Shown: positions 7,589 to 14,785 of the stretch, piece by piece
Position numbering within the stretch: position 1 is the first letter of the stretch
Layout: each line of letters opens with the position of its first letter
Origin: Sedimentisphaerales bacterium
Lineage (GTDB): Bacteria; Planctomycetota; Phycisphaerae; Sedimentisphaerales; Anaerobacaceae
Assembly (NCBI GenBank): GCA_016933985.1
Contig: JAFGTU010000365.1
Span: 1-18,855, forward strand
Length of the DNA: 18,855 nt
Direction of reading: 5' to 3'
Made by a program: the position numbers and the translations under genes
Notes under the pieces: model-generated
Database searches by the model: none
The model's input: only the letters and a program-made list of their open reading frames with translations
Told to the model about the DNA's origin: nothing

Positions 7589-7602
7589 CCGGATTTGTCC
7601 GG
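7589..7602 (-). other. Small hairpin between two receiver genes
   Basis: CCGGA (7589-7593) and TCCGG (7598-7602) form a 5-bp perfect stem with a 4-nt loop in the 71-bp gap between the second and third receiver genes. No T-run follows, so it is not a standard terminator; it may be an mRNA processing or stability element. Confidence 0.3.
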
Positions 7603-7617
7603 CATCTCGCTCAGAGT

Positions 7618-8007
7618 CTAGTACTCATTGATAACGCGCATGGTCTCCTGGAATTCGGTGTAATCGACGGACTTGATCATATATCCGGCGACGCTGAACT
7701 TGAAGCTTTCGATGATATCGCACTGTTCGCCCGATGTCGTCAGGACTATTATGGGGATGGCAGCGAGCTCGTGATCGGCCTTGACTATTTTGAGCAGTTC
7801 GAGGCCGTTCATCTTGGGCATATTCAAATCCAGAAGCACAAGACAAGGCTTCTCCTTGCTGCTGTTTGTAAGGTAATCCAGCGCCTCTTCGCCGTTGGAT
7901 GTGCGAACCAGGTCATTGGCGACGTTTAGCTCTTTCATCGCCCGCTGCACGGTCATCGCATCGATATTGTCGTCTTCAACAAGCAGTATAGGTTTGTCGT
8001 TGTGCAT
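7618..8007 (-). CDS. Single-domain response regulator (Rcp1-like receiver), second copy
   Basis: A 129-residue CheY-like receiver. The acidic pocket is in LLVEDDN (residues 11-12), the phospho-acceptor is D60 in LVLLDLNMPKMNG, T90 is in IIVLTTSG, and K112 is in YMIKS. There is no output domain. It starts inside the kinase gene (32-bp overlap) with GGAGG 6 nt before its ATG, so it is translationally coupled to the kinase and is the likeliest direct phosphotransfer partner. It is closely similar to the first receiver of the operon (10256-10684), which points to a local duplication. Confidence 0.9.
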   Translation of the reverse strand: MHNDKPILLVEDDNIDAMTVQRAMKELNVANDLVRTSNGEEALDYLTNSSKEKPCLVLLDLNMPKMNGLELLKIVKADHELAAIPIIVLTTSGEQCDIIESFKFSVAGYMIKSVDYTEFQETMRVINEY

Positions 8008-9541
8008 TTATCGCCTCCGTTTCTTGTTTTGGGAATATGAACAGAAAAGTGCTTCCTTCGCCCGGGACGGATTGGACCCAGATTTTTCCGCCGTACATTT
8101 CGACGATTTTCTTAACTACGGTGAGTCCCACTCCGGTGCTTTCAAACTCGTCTCTGGCGGAGAGCGTTTGGAACATTTGGAAGATTTTCTCGAAGTATTT
8201 CTCTTCGATGCCCGGGCCGTTGTCGGTTACGCTGAACTTCCAATAATCGTCATCTTCGACACAAGCGATGCTTATTTTGCCCTGCGGCTTGTCCATATAC
8301 TTGACGGCATTGCTCAAGAGGTTCTGGAATACTTGTCTTATGCGTGTCGGCTCGCAGGTTATAGTGGGCAGCTCATTATCGGTGGTGATGGAGATGTTGC
8401 CGGGCGGGGCGATCAGATCGACGACTTCAGCGACAGCCTCGTTGAGGTCCACCACGGCTAAATCCTCCTTGACCCGGCCGACGCGGGAGTACTGGAGGAT
8501 ACCCTCGATGAGGTTGTGCATTCGGTCAACCCGATTAGAGAGCAGATTCATTTGTTCTCTGCCCTGGTCATCGATCTTGTCGGCATAATCCGCTATTATC
8601 CATTCCGTGAGGGTCTTTATGCCGCGCAGCGGCGCCTTCAAATCGTGCGATACTATGTATGCAAAATCGCTGAGGTCTTTATTGGCGATCTGGAGTTTAG
8701 CCAGTATTTGGTGTTGTTTTGCCTGTATTTCCTTGCGTATCCTGATTTCGTCTTCGAGCCTGGAATTTGCGGAGGACAATTCACTTGTCCGCTGGCGGAC
8801 CCTGGTTTCCAATTCAGTCTTTGCCTGGACCAGCTCCCAATCGCGTTTCTGAATCTGTTCGAGCATCTTATTAAACGCATCAATAAGCAGCCCGACCTCA
8901 TCGTTGCAGCGTTTGACGGCGCGGTGGGAATAGTCTTCCTCTTCCGAGACTTCTTTTGCGACGTCAGCGAGCTTGAGTATCGGCTCTGAGATGACTTTCT
9001 GAAGCCTTGATGAGACTATGTAGGCGATAAGAACTGCAAAAAGCAGGACGGCGCCGGTTATCCTGATGGTGCGCATGAGCGTTCTATGTATCGGCGCCAG
9101 GTCTGAACACATAGATACCGTGCCGATGATCTCTCCGTCCAGCAGGATTCTTTTGAAGACGGTCAGGCGGCCGTCTGCGAAACTGTATCCATCCCCGTGG
9201 ATACGAGGCGGTTGGATGCTTAGGTCGGCGTGTCCCGCGTAGTACGAAGCGAATTCGTCGCCGTTTTTGGTGTAAATCCCCGCGAAGAGGATGGAGGGCT
9301 CAACGTGCATAGCCACGAGTACCCGTTTTGCGTCTTCGGCGTCTTCGAAAGCAACTGAGGCTCTGCAGTTTTCGGCCACCATCTCGGCCTGTATGGACAG
9401 ATCTCTTGCCGCATATGCGCGGAGGCTTCGCCACTCCCAGGCGATGAACGCAGCTCCGGCGAGCGTCAGCGAGGCAACGCATGTGAGCATAGTAATCCCA
9501 ATGAGCTTGTGCCTAATCGCCATATTCTGCATAAGAGACAT
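7976..9541 (-). CDS. Membrane histidine kinase with periplasmic CHASE8-like sensor, HAMP and coiled coil
   Basis: A 521-residue hybrid-free sensor kinase. A first transmembrane helix (about 13-35) is followed by a periplasmic domain of about 125 residues. That domain opens ARDLSIQAEMVAENCRASVAF, in the style of CHASE8 domains, and holds FAGIYTKNGDEFASY. A second helix (about 162-178) leads to a HAMP domain (SEPILKLADVAKEVSEEEDY), then a coiled coil (about 225-290). The dimerisation helix has the phospho-acceptor H299 in IVSHDLKAPLRG. The ATPase domain has N407/N411 (NLLSNAVKY), D440 (TDNGPGI) and STGVGLTVVKKI. The start is supported by GAGG 8 nt upstream. It lies 66 bp after a YfiR-like gene and overlaps a receiver. 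The likely role is to sense an envelope signal and phosphorylate the stand-alone receivers. Confidence 0.88.
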   Translation of the reverse strand: MSLMQNMAIRHKLIGITMLTCVASLTLAGAAFIAWEWRSLRAYAARDLSIQAEMVAENCRASVAFEDAEDAKRVLVAMHVEPSILFAGIYTKNGDEFASYYAGHADLSIQPPRIHGDGYSFADGRLTVFKRILLDGEIIGTVSMCSDLAPIHRTLMRTIRITGAVLLFAVLIAYIVSSRLQKVISEPILKLADVAKEVSEEEDYSHRAVKRCNDEVGLLIDAFNKMLEQIQKRDWELVQAKTELETRVRQRTSELSSANSRLEDEIRIRKEIQAKQHQILAKLQIANKDLSDFAYIVSHDLKAPLRGIKTLTEWIIADYADKIDDQGREQMNLLSNRVDRMHNLIEGILQYSRVGRVKEDLAVVDLNEAVAEVVDLIAPPGNISITTDNELPTITCEPTRIRQVFQNLLSNAVKYMDKPQGKISIACVEDDDYWKFSVTDNGPGIEEKYFEKIFQMFQTLSARDEFESTGVGLTVVKKIVEMYGGKIWVQSVPGEGSTFLFIFPKQETEAINAQRQTYTAC

Positions 9542-9607
9542 TACTATCGCCTCAATTTGTTTTCGGGGCCGGTTATGCGATTACTCTGGGTCATTCGGCG
9601 CGGCCTT

Positions 9608-10213
9608 TCATTTGACCACCTTTGCCGCAAGGCGGAGCAACTGCGATCTGAGTTTCAGTCTTGCGAGTTTTGCCGCCGCGTCGCTGATTTCAAAACGCAC
9701 CTTATTATCAATCATAACGAAATTCACAATACCGCCCGCCTGGAGAAAGTCTTTGGTGTCTGCAACCGTCAGAATCGGGAGATCCTTGAGGGGGCTTAAG
9801 ATGTCTTTGAGACATTCCTGCTCCGAGGAGCAGACAAACACGAGGTGACATTTCTTCGCCGCGTCGATCAGCCGAGCCAATTCATCCTCCGCGCTTGGGC
9901 CGAGTTTCTTGAGCTCCGCAACGCTTTTGAGCCTCTTTACAACGACCTTCCTGTTTTTGATTTGTTTGTTTTTCACAGGTTCGAAGGCGTTTGCGAAGGG
10001 GTCCTTGCCGATAATGCCGAGCAGAATAGGCTCGTTGGGCTCGCCCATCTTCTCCTTGGGCCAATCGACGAAGTTGATGAAATTGTAGAGGAAGGCCGCT
10101 TTGACCTTGTACTCCTGACTCGATTCGGTCTCGGCGCGCAGGCAAGGCGTAATCGTCATCACGAGCGCCGTGATAATCGTGCAGAATGCCGTTCTCTGAT
10201 TCTCTTGCTTCAT
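9608..10213 (-). CDS. YfiR-like (DUF4154) periplasmic protein
   Basis: A 201-residue exported protein. The signal peptide covers about residues 8-27 (AFCTIITALVMTITPCLRAE). The mature part opens QEYKVKAAFLYNFINFVDWP, the characteristic opening of YfiR/DUF4154 proteins. It continues with ILLGIIGKDPFANAFEPV, the family strand CHLVFVCSSEQEC (C122, C128, C134) and ILTVADTKDFLQAGGIVNF. In Pseudomonas, YfiR is a redox-sensitive periplasmic repressor of the CHASE8-HAMP-GGDEF protein YfiN. Here the neighbour is a histidine kinase with a similar sensor layout, suggesting that YfiR gates the kinase. No strong ribosome site precedes the ATG. It sits 42 bp after the first receiver gene. Confidence 0.85.
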   Translation of the reverse strand: MKQENQRTAFCTIITALVMTITPCLRAETESSQEYKVKAAFLYNFINFVDWPKEKMGEPNEPILLGIIGKDPFANAFEPVKNKQIKNRKVVVKRLKSVAELKKLGPSAEDELARLIDAAKKCHLVFVCSSEQECLKDILSPLKDLPILTVADTKDFLQAGGIVNFVMIDNKVRFEISDAAAKLARLKLRSQLLRLAAKVVK

Positions 10214-10255
10214 CAGGTGTTCATAGTCTTCCAGCAGCTGAGCGTCGAATGAAGA

Positions 10256-10684
10256 TCAACGCGTCACTGCCTGGCCCGGCGTTTCACTCAGCGTCCAGTA
10301 TTTGTTAATCATACGAATTATCCGGGCGGATTCGGCGTTGCGGGCGGACTTGACCATATAGCCTGCGACGCTCAGCTCGAAGCTCTCCACGATGTCGCGT
10401 TGCTCGTGTGAGGTTGTCAGGACCACGACGGGAATCATTTTGAGGATTTCATCGGCTTTGACAACCTTCAGGAATTCGATGCCGTTCATCTTTGGCATGT
10501 TCAAATCGAGGAGGATCAGACATGGAGGCCGGCCATCGCCGCGTCGGAGGTAGTCTATCGCCTCCTCGCCGTTGTTGAAGCGGATTAGCTGGTTGGTGAT
10601 TCCGAGGTCCCGGAGCAGGCGCTCCACGGTCATAGCGTCGAGATCGTCGTCTTCAATAAGCAATATTGGCTTGTGCTTTTGCAT
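10256..10684 (-). CDS. Single-domain response regulator (Rcp1-like receiver), first copy
   Basis: A 142-residue CheY-like receiver and the first gene of the signalling operon. The acidic residues are in LLIEDDD (11-12), the phospho-acceptor is D60 in LILLDLNMPKMNG, T90 is in VVVLTTSH, and K112 is in YMVKS. There is no DNA-binding or enzymatic output. A strong AAGGAG site 6-7 nt before the ATG fixes the start. It shares EDD-DAMTV, DLNMPKMNG and SVAGYM-KS with the receiver at 7618-8007. Receivers of this kind act by protein contact or as phosphate sinks. Confidence 0.9.
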   Translation of the reverse strand: MQKHKPILLIEDDDLDAMTVERLLRDLGITNQLIRFNNGEEAIDYLRRGDGRPPCLILLDLNMPKMNGIEFLKVVKADEILKMIPVVVLTTSHEQRDIVESFELSVAGYMVKSARNAESARIIRMINKYWTLSETPGQAVTR

Positions 10685-11077
10685 TTGTAAGCTCCTTTTG
10701 CCTGATAGGCACGGTGAAGCTATCCTCGTTCAGTTCCGGGTAGTCGCGTAACGTATAATATAATCGGCTTTTTCGGGTGGTGACATATCCTGCGAATTCC
10801 CGGTTTTGCGTGGATAAAAGCTCGGCCGAACGACCGATAAGAGAAGATTTTTCGCAGTTTTGACGGGCGCTGCCGATGCAAGACGCCGGCTGGAGGCTGC
10901 CGCGTCAACTACGCAGTAATGAAAGCCGATAAGCCAGAAAGCCTTCCCAGACGCCGTCTGTCTTTGCGGGTAACGATTCTCCGGAAACGATGTGGAATGA
11001 AAGAGACGGAATCGCCTATTTCGAGTACTGAGCTTGCTTTTAGAATCGAGATTATGGAATTGGGCAAGACAAAGCGT

Positions 11078-11110
11078 TTGACTTTTTGGCGTGTCTTCCT
11101 GTAGTATATC
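11078..11110 (+). promoter_or_regulatory. Candidate promoter for the membrane/spermidine-synthase-like fusion gene
   Basis: TTGACT (11078-11083) is a good -35. Possible -10 boxes are TAGTAT (11102-11107, spacer 18) or TATATC (11105-11110, spacer 21). Transcription would start near 11114-11118, giving a leader of about 100 nt. Confidence 0.5.
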
Positions 11111-11130
11111 GTGAAGACAAGCCGTTTCCG

Positions 11131-11152
11131 TCTGACGCTTCCGGCAGTCAGA
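11131..11152 (+). other. Hairpin in the leader of the fusion gene
   Basis: TCTGAC (11131-11136) pairs with GTCAGA (11147-11152); inside it GC/GC adds 2 bp with a bulged A, leaving a TTCCG loop. It lies within the predicted leader upstream of the ATG at 11217. There is no T-run, so it is not a terminator. Confidence 0.4.
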
Positions 11153-11216
11153 GAAACAGTTCGGTCAGTTTGAGTTGGTTGCCATGTTTTGTTTGATATA
11201 GGGTGGGGATGTATTT

Positions 11217-13436
11217 ATGAACAAGTCCAGAAATTCTATGTTGATGGTAATTCCGTGCGCGACCGTATTCACGTCGAGCTTCTGTATTATGGTGCTCGAA
11301 TTGGTGGCGGCCCGACTTATCGCCAGGCACTTGGGGTCATCGTTGTACACTTGGACAGCGGTTATAGGCGTGGTTCTGGCAGGTATCACGATCGGCAACT
11401 ACCTGGGTGGCCGTATAGCAGACAGGTTCAACGTCCACAAGGCCTTGTCGTTTCTTTTTGCCTTTTCTTCGGCCGCCTGCGTTCTAACCGTAGTGCTGAA
11501 TAACGTTGTCGGCGAGTGGCTGTGGCTGTGGCGTCTTAGCTGGCCTGTGCGTGTTTTTGCCCACGTATCGTTGGTCTTTTTGGTTCCATCGACATTGCTT
11601 GGAATGATAAGTCCCGTGGTTGCCAAGATGGCTCTCGAGCGAGGATTGCCGACGGGCAGGACCGTTGGAGACATATATGCCTGGGGCGCAGCGGGAAGCA
11701 TTGCCGGAACCTTTGCAACCGGATACTATTTGATTATGGCGATGGGGACAGTTGCCATCGTTTGGACGGTCGGCGGGGTGTTGCTGTTGATGGCGGTTCT
11801 TTGTCGCATGCGTTTTTGGCCTCTGCACGCATGGGCGGTCTTATTCGTGATCATCGTGATGACGGCGTTAGCTCCGATGCAGTGGTGCCAAACAGTGGGT
11901 GCGTCCTTGAAGCTTCGCGAGCAGCCTGACCCAAAAATTCTTTACAGTGGTGAAAGCCAGTATTGTCATATCATGGTCCGGCAAATATCCGAGCATCCCG
12001 ACAGACGAGTCTTCATACAAGACAAATTCCGAGACAGCGACATTGTGATAGGGGAAGTGGATAATTTGCAGTATTTCTATACACAGGTATTCGCGGCTGT
12101 TACAAAAGGTCTATCCGGCGACAAAAAAACGCTCAAGACCTTGAGCATTGGTGGCGGAGGATATGTTTTTCCACGGTACGTAGAGACTCACTGGCCCGGC
12201 AGCCGCATAGATGTTGCTGAAATTGATCCCCTTGTTACTGAGGCCGCGACACAGGCCTTTGGGCTATCCAGAGATACCACCATCAACACGATTCACCTTG
12301 ATGCGCGCAATTATATTGACCGGTTGCTTCAGGATGAGCGCAACGGTCGTTCCGCCGTAAGATATGACTTCATTTACGAGGACGCGTTTAACGACTATGC
12401 CGTGCCCTATCAGCTTGTCACGAGGGAGTTCAACGACAAAGTCTTTAAGATGCTTACCGACGGCGGCGTATATGTGATAAACATGATTGATGTTTACGAC
12501 AGTGGCTTGTTTCTGGGCGCCTACATAAATACGCTCGAACACACGTTTCCCTTTGTTCATGTTCTGTCCCAGGCAGGAGCACCAAAATCTATAAGACTTA
12601 CGTTCTTGATCGTTGCGTCCAAGCAGCAGCTTGATATGCCTGCTCTTATTCAGGCGTACCGTGATGACCTTGACGTGTGGCATTTGACCGCATCGGAAAT
12701 AGAACTCGTCAAGCGCAAGGCTGGAGACGTCCTTCTGACGGATGATTATGCACCCGTTGAAAACATGCTTGCTCCGGTTGTCCGTCAAAGCGCAAATGAA
12801 ATGCTGGGCTGGAAGTATTTCGATCAAGCGGCGGAGCTGGCCAGAGAATCACGGTTCCCCGAGAGCATCGCCGCCTACGAAAAAGCCGCCAAGGCCAATC
12901 CTCAAATGATGGTAATGGCGTATAACCAGATAGGGCTTATTCATGCTCAACTGGGCGATCTGGCCAATAGTATCAGGGCCTTTGAGACTGCCATAGAGTA
13001 TAATGAGCAGGCCGCGGAAAAAGGCGACATTGCCAGCATCTATTTCAATCTCGGCGTTGCCCTGCAAAGGCAGAATCGTACCACTGAAGCGGCCGGCCAG
13101 ATGAAGAAGGCAGTTGCCGGCTTTCGTGAGGAGCTCAAGCAATCTCCCGATTCGGGGGAGCTTTATACCCGCATGGGCGATGCGCTGGCTTCACTCGCTG
13201 ACTTCAAGGCGGCATCCGAAGCATTCCGTCAGGCTGTCAAGCTCGACCCTCAATTCCCAGCCAATTATTTCAATCTCGCCAGAGCACTGGAGTTCCAGGG
13301 TCTCTATGACGAGGCAATCGCGGTGATTCAGGAGGGTGTTTCGTATATGCGGAAAACCGATCAGGCAGATGCCGCCGCTCAACTGCTTAGCTACCTTGGG
13401 GATCTCAGATCTAAAAAAGCTCAGCCCGACCAGTAG
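11217..13436 (+). CDS. Membrane-anchored spermidine-synthase-like protein with TPR tail
   Basis: A 739-residue three-part fusion. Residues about 8-225 hold about seven hydrophobic helices in the style of the MFS-like half of bacterial fused spermidine synthases (IMVLELVAARLIARHLGSSL, then GVVLAGITIGNYLGGRIADR). Residues about 240-520 form a Rossmann methyltransferase-like domain: LKTLSIGGGGYVFPRYVE, IDVAEIDPLV, YDFIYEDAFND and the C-terminal LLTDDYAPVENM. Residues about 530-735 contain TPR-like helix pairs (MAYNQIGLIHAQLGDLANSI, SIYFNLGVALQRQNRTTEAA, NYFNLARALEFQGLYDEA). The SpeE nucleotide motif GGGDG is altered to GGGGY, and the Asp loop of true aminopropyltransferases reads EDAFND, so polyamine synthesis is doubtful. 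GGTGGGGA sits 7 nt before the ATG. It converges with the lipoprotein gene, stops 4 bp apart. Confidence 0.82.
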   Translation: MNKSRNSMLMVIPCATVFTSSFCIMVLELVAARLIARHLGSSLYTWTAVIGVVLAGITIGNYLGGRIADRFNVHKALSFLFAFSSAACVLTVVLNNVVGEWLWLWRLSWPVRVFAHVSLVFLVPSTLLGMISPVVAKMALERGLPTGRTVGDIYAWGAAGSIAGTFATGYYLIMAMGTVAIVWTVGGVLLLMAVLCRMRFWPLHAWAVLFVIIVMTALAPMQWCQTVGASLKLREQPDPKILYSGESQYCHIMVRQISEHPDRRVFIQDKFRDSDIVIGEVDNLQYFYTQVFAAVTKGLSGDKKTLKTLSIGGGGYVFPRYVETHWPGSRIDVAEIDPLVTEAATQAFGLSRDTTINTIHLDARNYIDRLLQDERNGRSAVRYDFIYEDAFNDYAVPYQLVTREFNDKVFKMLTDGGVYVINMIDVYDSGLFLGAYINTLEHTFPFVHVLSQAGAPKSIRLTFLIVASKQQLDMPALIQAYRDDLDVWHLTASEIELVKRKAGDVLLTDDYAPVENMLAPVVRQSANEMLGWKYFDQAAELARESRFPESIAAYEKAAKANPQMMVMAYNQIGLIHAQLGDLANSIRAFETAIEYNEQAAEKGDIASIYFNLGVALQRQNRTTEAAGQMKKAVAGFREELKQSPDSGELYTRMGDALASLADFKAASEAFRQAVKLDPQFPANYFNLARALEFQGLYDEAIAVIQEGVSYMRKTDQADAAAQLLSYLGDLRSKKAQPDQ

Positions 13437-13440
13437 ATTC

Positions 13441-14016
13441 TCAAGACGGCGTCTCAACCTTATTGAAGACCAGGCCTTGTTGATTTCCGTATTCGGACTC
13501 TTCTTTCATCTCAAAATTGGGATTCTCGGGTGTGTGCGCCATATAGTCGGGAAAGCTCGTCCAGACTGTCTGCCAAGTTTTTCCGTCTTCTGAAATCTCG
13601 CCCAGGAAGACATCTGTGCTTTTACCTTCGAGAATATTGTCGGCAACCTCTATTCGGAAGTCTTTTATGGATATCTTAACGGTCAACTCTCTGGTGCTCG
13701 GTGTGTAGTAAGCTTTCCAATCGCCGGGCGTAAACACGCCCTTTCCACCCTTTATCATGGGTATCTCGGCCACTTCTCCCTGTTTGAGCCTGATTCTTCC
13801 GAGACTGAGGACGATTGAGGAGATAGAGCCGTCCGGCTCAAACGTGAACTCCCAGCCGTGCTCCCCATTCCTCCACACGCCGACAAGGAAACCGGGAAAC
13901 GGGCCCCCTCCTTCGACAATACACCGCGCGCTGTCTGTGTGCGCGGCAGGGCCCTGATGGCAACCGAGTGTCAAAAAGAGCAAAATGCAGGCTGATAGAA
14001 TCAACGATCTTTGCAT
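13441..14016 (-). CDS. Putative lipoprotein or exported protein of unknown function
   Basis: A 191-residue protein. The N-terminus MQRSLILSACILLFLTLGC is a short hydrophobic signal ending at Cys19; TLGC is an imperfect lipobox (Thr rather than Leu/Val at -3), so lipid attachment is probable but not certain. The mature part is rich in beta-strands: FLVGVWRNGEHGWEFTFEPDG resembles the opening of small beta-barrel or lipocalin-like domains that compare a measured quantity with a design value. It ends with WTSFPDYMAHTP and an acidic tail. I do not recognise the family. A weak ribosome site AAGG lies 8 nt before the ATG. It lies downstream of the strong terminator of the PEP-CTERM gene and so needs its own promoter. 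Confidence 0.7.
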   Translation of the reverse strand: MQRSLILSACILLFLTLGCHQGPAAHTDSARCIVEGGGPFPGFLVGVWRNGEHGWEFTFEPDGSISSIVLSLGRIRLKQGEVAEIPMIKGGKGVFTPGDWKAYYTPSTRELTVKISIKDFRIEVADNILEGKSTDVFLGEISEDGKTWQTVWTSFPDYMAHTPENPNFEMKEESEYGNQQGLVFNKVETPS

Positions 14017-14049
14017 AGGACTTACCTTTCTTGTCTGAAATCGACACGA

Positions 14050-14078
14050 ATTCTAAGAGCCATTGGCGCAATTAGCAA
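14050..14078 (-). promoter_or_regulatory. Candidate promoter of the putative lipoprotein gene
   Basis: On the minus strand TTGCTA (14073-14078) and TAGAAT (14050-14055) are 17 nt apart, 4/6 and 5/6 matches to the sigma70 boxes. Transcription would start near 14043, about 27 nt before the ATG. It lies just after the terminator of the upstream gene. Confidence 0.45.
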
Positions 14079-14090
14079 GCAAAATAGCCG

Positions 14091-14127
14091 CAAAAAAGAA
14101 GGGGCAAGCCGCAAAACGGCTTGCCCC
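14091..14127 (-). terminator. Strong intrinsic terminator of the PEP-CTERM gene
   Basis: A perfect 11-bp stem, GGGGCAAGCCG (14101-14111) with CGGCTTGCCCC (14117-14127), has a 5-nt loop. On the minus strand it is followed by TTCTTTTTTG (14100 down to 14091). It lies 32 bp after the PEP-CTERM gene stop. Confidence 0.92.
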
Positions 14128-14159
14128 AAAGTTCCTAAAGGTTTTACTGGTTTGGCTGC

Positions 14160-14660
14160 TTATTTGCGACGACGCAAAAACAGTCCACCGACACCAAGCA
14201 GAGCCAAAGTAATCGGCTCGGGCACCTGAGTAATCATTACCCTGTCAGTTTCGCTCTCGTCGTAGTTGCGCAGAGTAATGAGGACGTCGCCCTCACCCAG
14301 ACAATGGAAGTCAATCAGGAAGTGGACGCCCGCAATAATCGGCAGGTCGGGATTGAAGCTGGCAGCGTTAACCTCCCACCAGCCCGGATAATCAGCATCC
14401 CAGTCGACCGCTGTCGCGTTTGCTCCTGCGGCCGGCAGGATCGTCATATCGTTTGCCCACTCGCCAAGACTCTTATCCTCAAGCACAAGCCACGCACCGT
14501 AAGCGCCGGTGTTGTCCGACATGATGTCAATCGTAATGACATCGGATACATTCATCGTGTATGTGTCAGGAGCTGGCGCACCATTGATCGACAACTGAAT
14601 CGCCGCGTTAGCTCCTGCAGCCATTCCTAAAACCAATATCAAAGACAGAAACTTATTCAT
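14160..14660 (-). CDS. PEP-CTERM sorted extracellular protein
   Basis: A 166-residue secreted protein. The signal peptide MNKFLSLILVLGMAAGANA is followed by a beta-rich domain (IQLSINGAPAPDTYTMNVSD and FNPDLPIIAGVHFLIDFHC) resembling small cohesin-like or carbohydrate-binding folds. The C-terminus is a textbook PEP-CTERM tail: VPEP, a hydrophobic helix (ITLALLGVGGLFL) and RRRK. Such proteins are processed by exosortase/EpsH-type transpeptidases and linked to extracellular polysaccharide; no exosortase gene is in this window. Two adjacent ATGs exist (14663 and 14660). The second has the better spacing (7 nt) from AAGGAG. It has its own promoter and a strong terminator, so it is monocistronic. 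Confidence 0.9.
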   Translation of the reverse strand: MNKFLSLILVLGMAAGANAAIQLSINGAPAPDTYTMNVSDVITIDIMSDNTGAYGAWLVLEDKSLGEWANDMTILPAAGANATAVDWDADYPGWWEVNAASFNPDLPIIAGVHFLIDFHCLGEGDVLITLRNYDESETDRVMITQVPEPITLALLGVGGLFLRRRK

Positions 14661-14691
14661 CATCTTTCTCCTTTCTTAACACTAAATACCT

Positions 14692-14720
14692 TCTATACAA
14701 GACACAGTACCAAACTTCAA
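14692..14720 (-). promoter_or_regulatory. Sigma70 promoter of the PEP-CTERM gene
   Basis: On the minus strand TTGAAG (14715-14720) and TATAGA (14692-14697) are separated by exactly 17 nt. Transcription would start near 14685, giving a leader of about 25 nt that contains the AAGGAG ribosome site. Confidence 0.65.
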
Positions 14721-14738
14721 GAAATTAGAAGGTAAAGA

Positions 14739-14755
14739 AACTCAAACCCTGAGTT
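14739..14755 (-). terminator. Weak terminator-like hairpin after the dockerin-like gene
   Basis: AACTCA (14739-14744) and TGAGTT (14750-14755) form a 6-bp AT-rich stem with a 5-nt loop. On the minus strand it is followed by TCTTTACC. It is weaker than the terminator at 14091, so readthrough into the PEP-CTERM gene is possible. Confidence 0.3.
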
Positions 14756-14785
14756 CGTTCCTAATAGCGCTCTTGCAGTGTACTC

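Larger units (their letters stand above)
10685..11216. other. 532-bp divergent spacer between the signalling operon and the fusion gene
   Basis: No protein gene is supported here. Elements visible include an AT-rich TATAATATAAT stretch (10754-10764), a possible -10 for the leftward operon with no clear -35. A hairpin pairs GACGC (10882-10886) plus GGC (10888-10890) with GCC and GCGTC (10899-10906), leaving one bulged C. A perfect 13-bp palindrome CAGACGCCGTCTG (10948-10960) looks operator-like. The rightward promoter at 11078 and a leader hairpin are listed separately. None of the rest matches an RNA I recognise. Confidence 0.4.

Noticed and set aside
10919..11104. 61-residue open frame in the divergent spacer
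   Set aside because: No ribosome site or recognisable domain, and it overlaps the candidate promoter at 11078.
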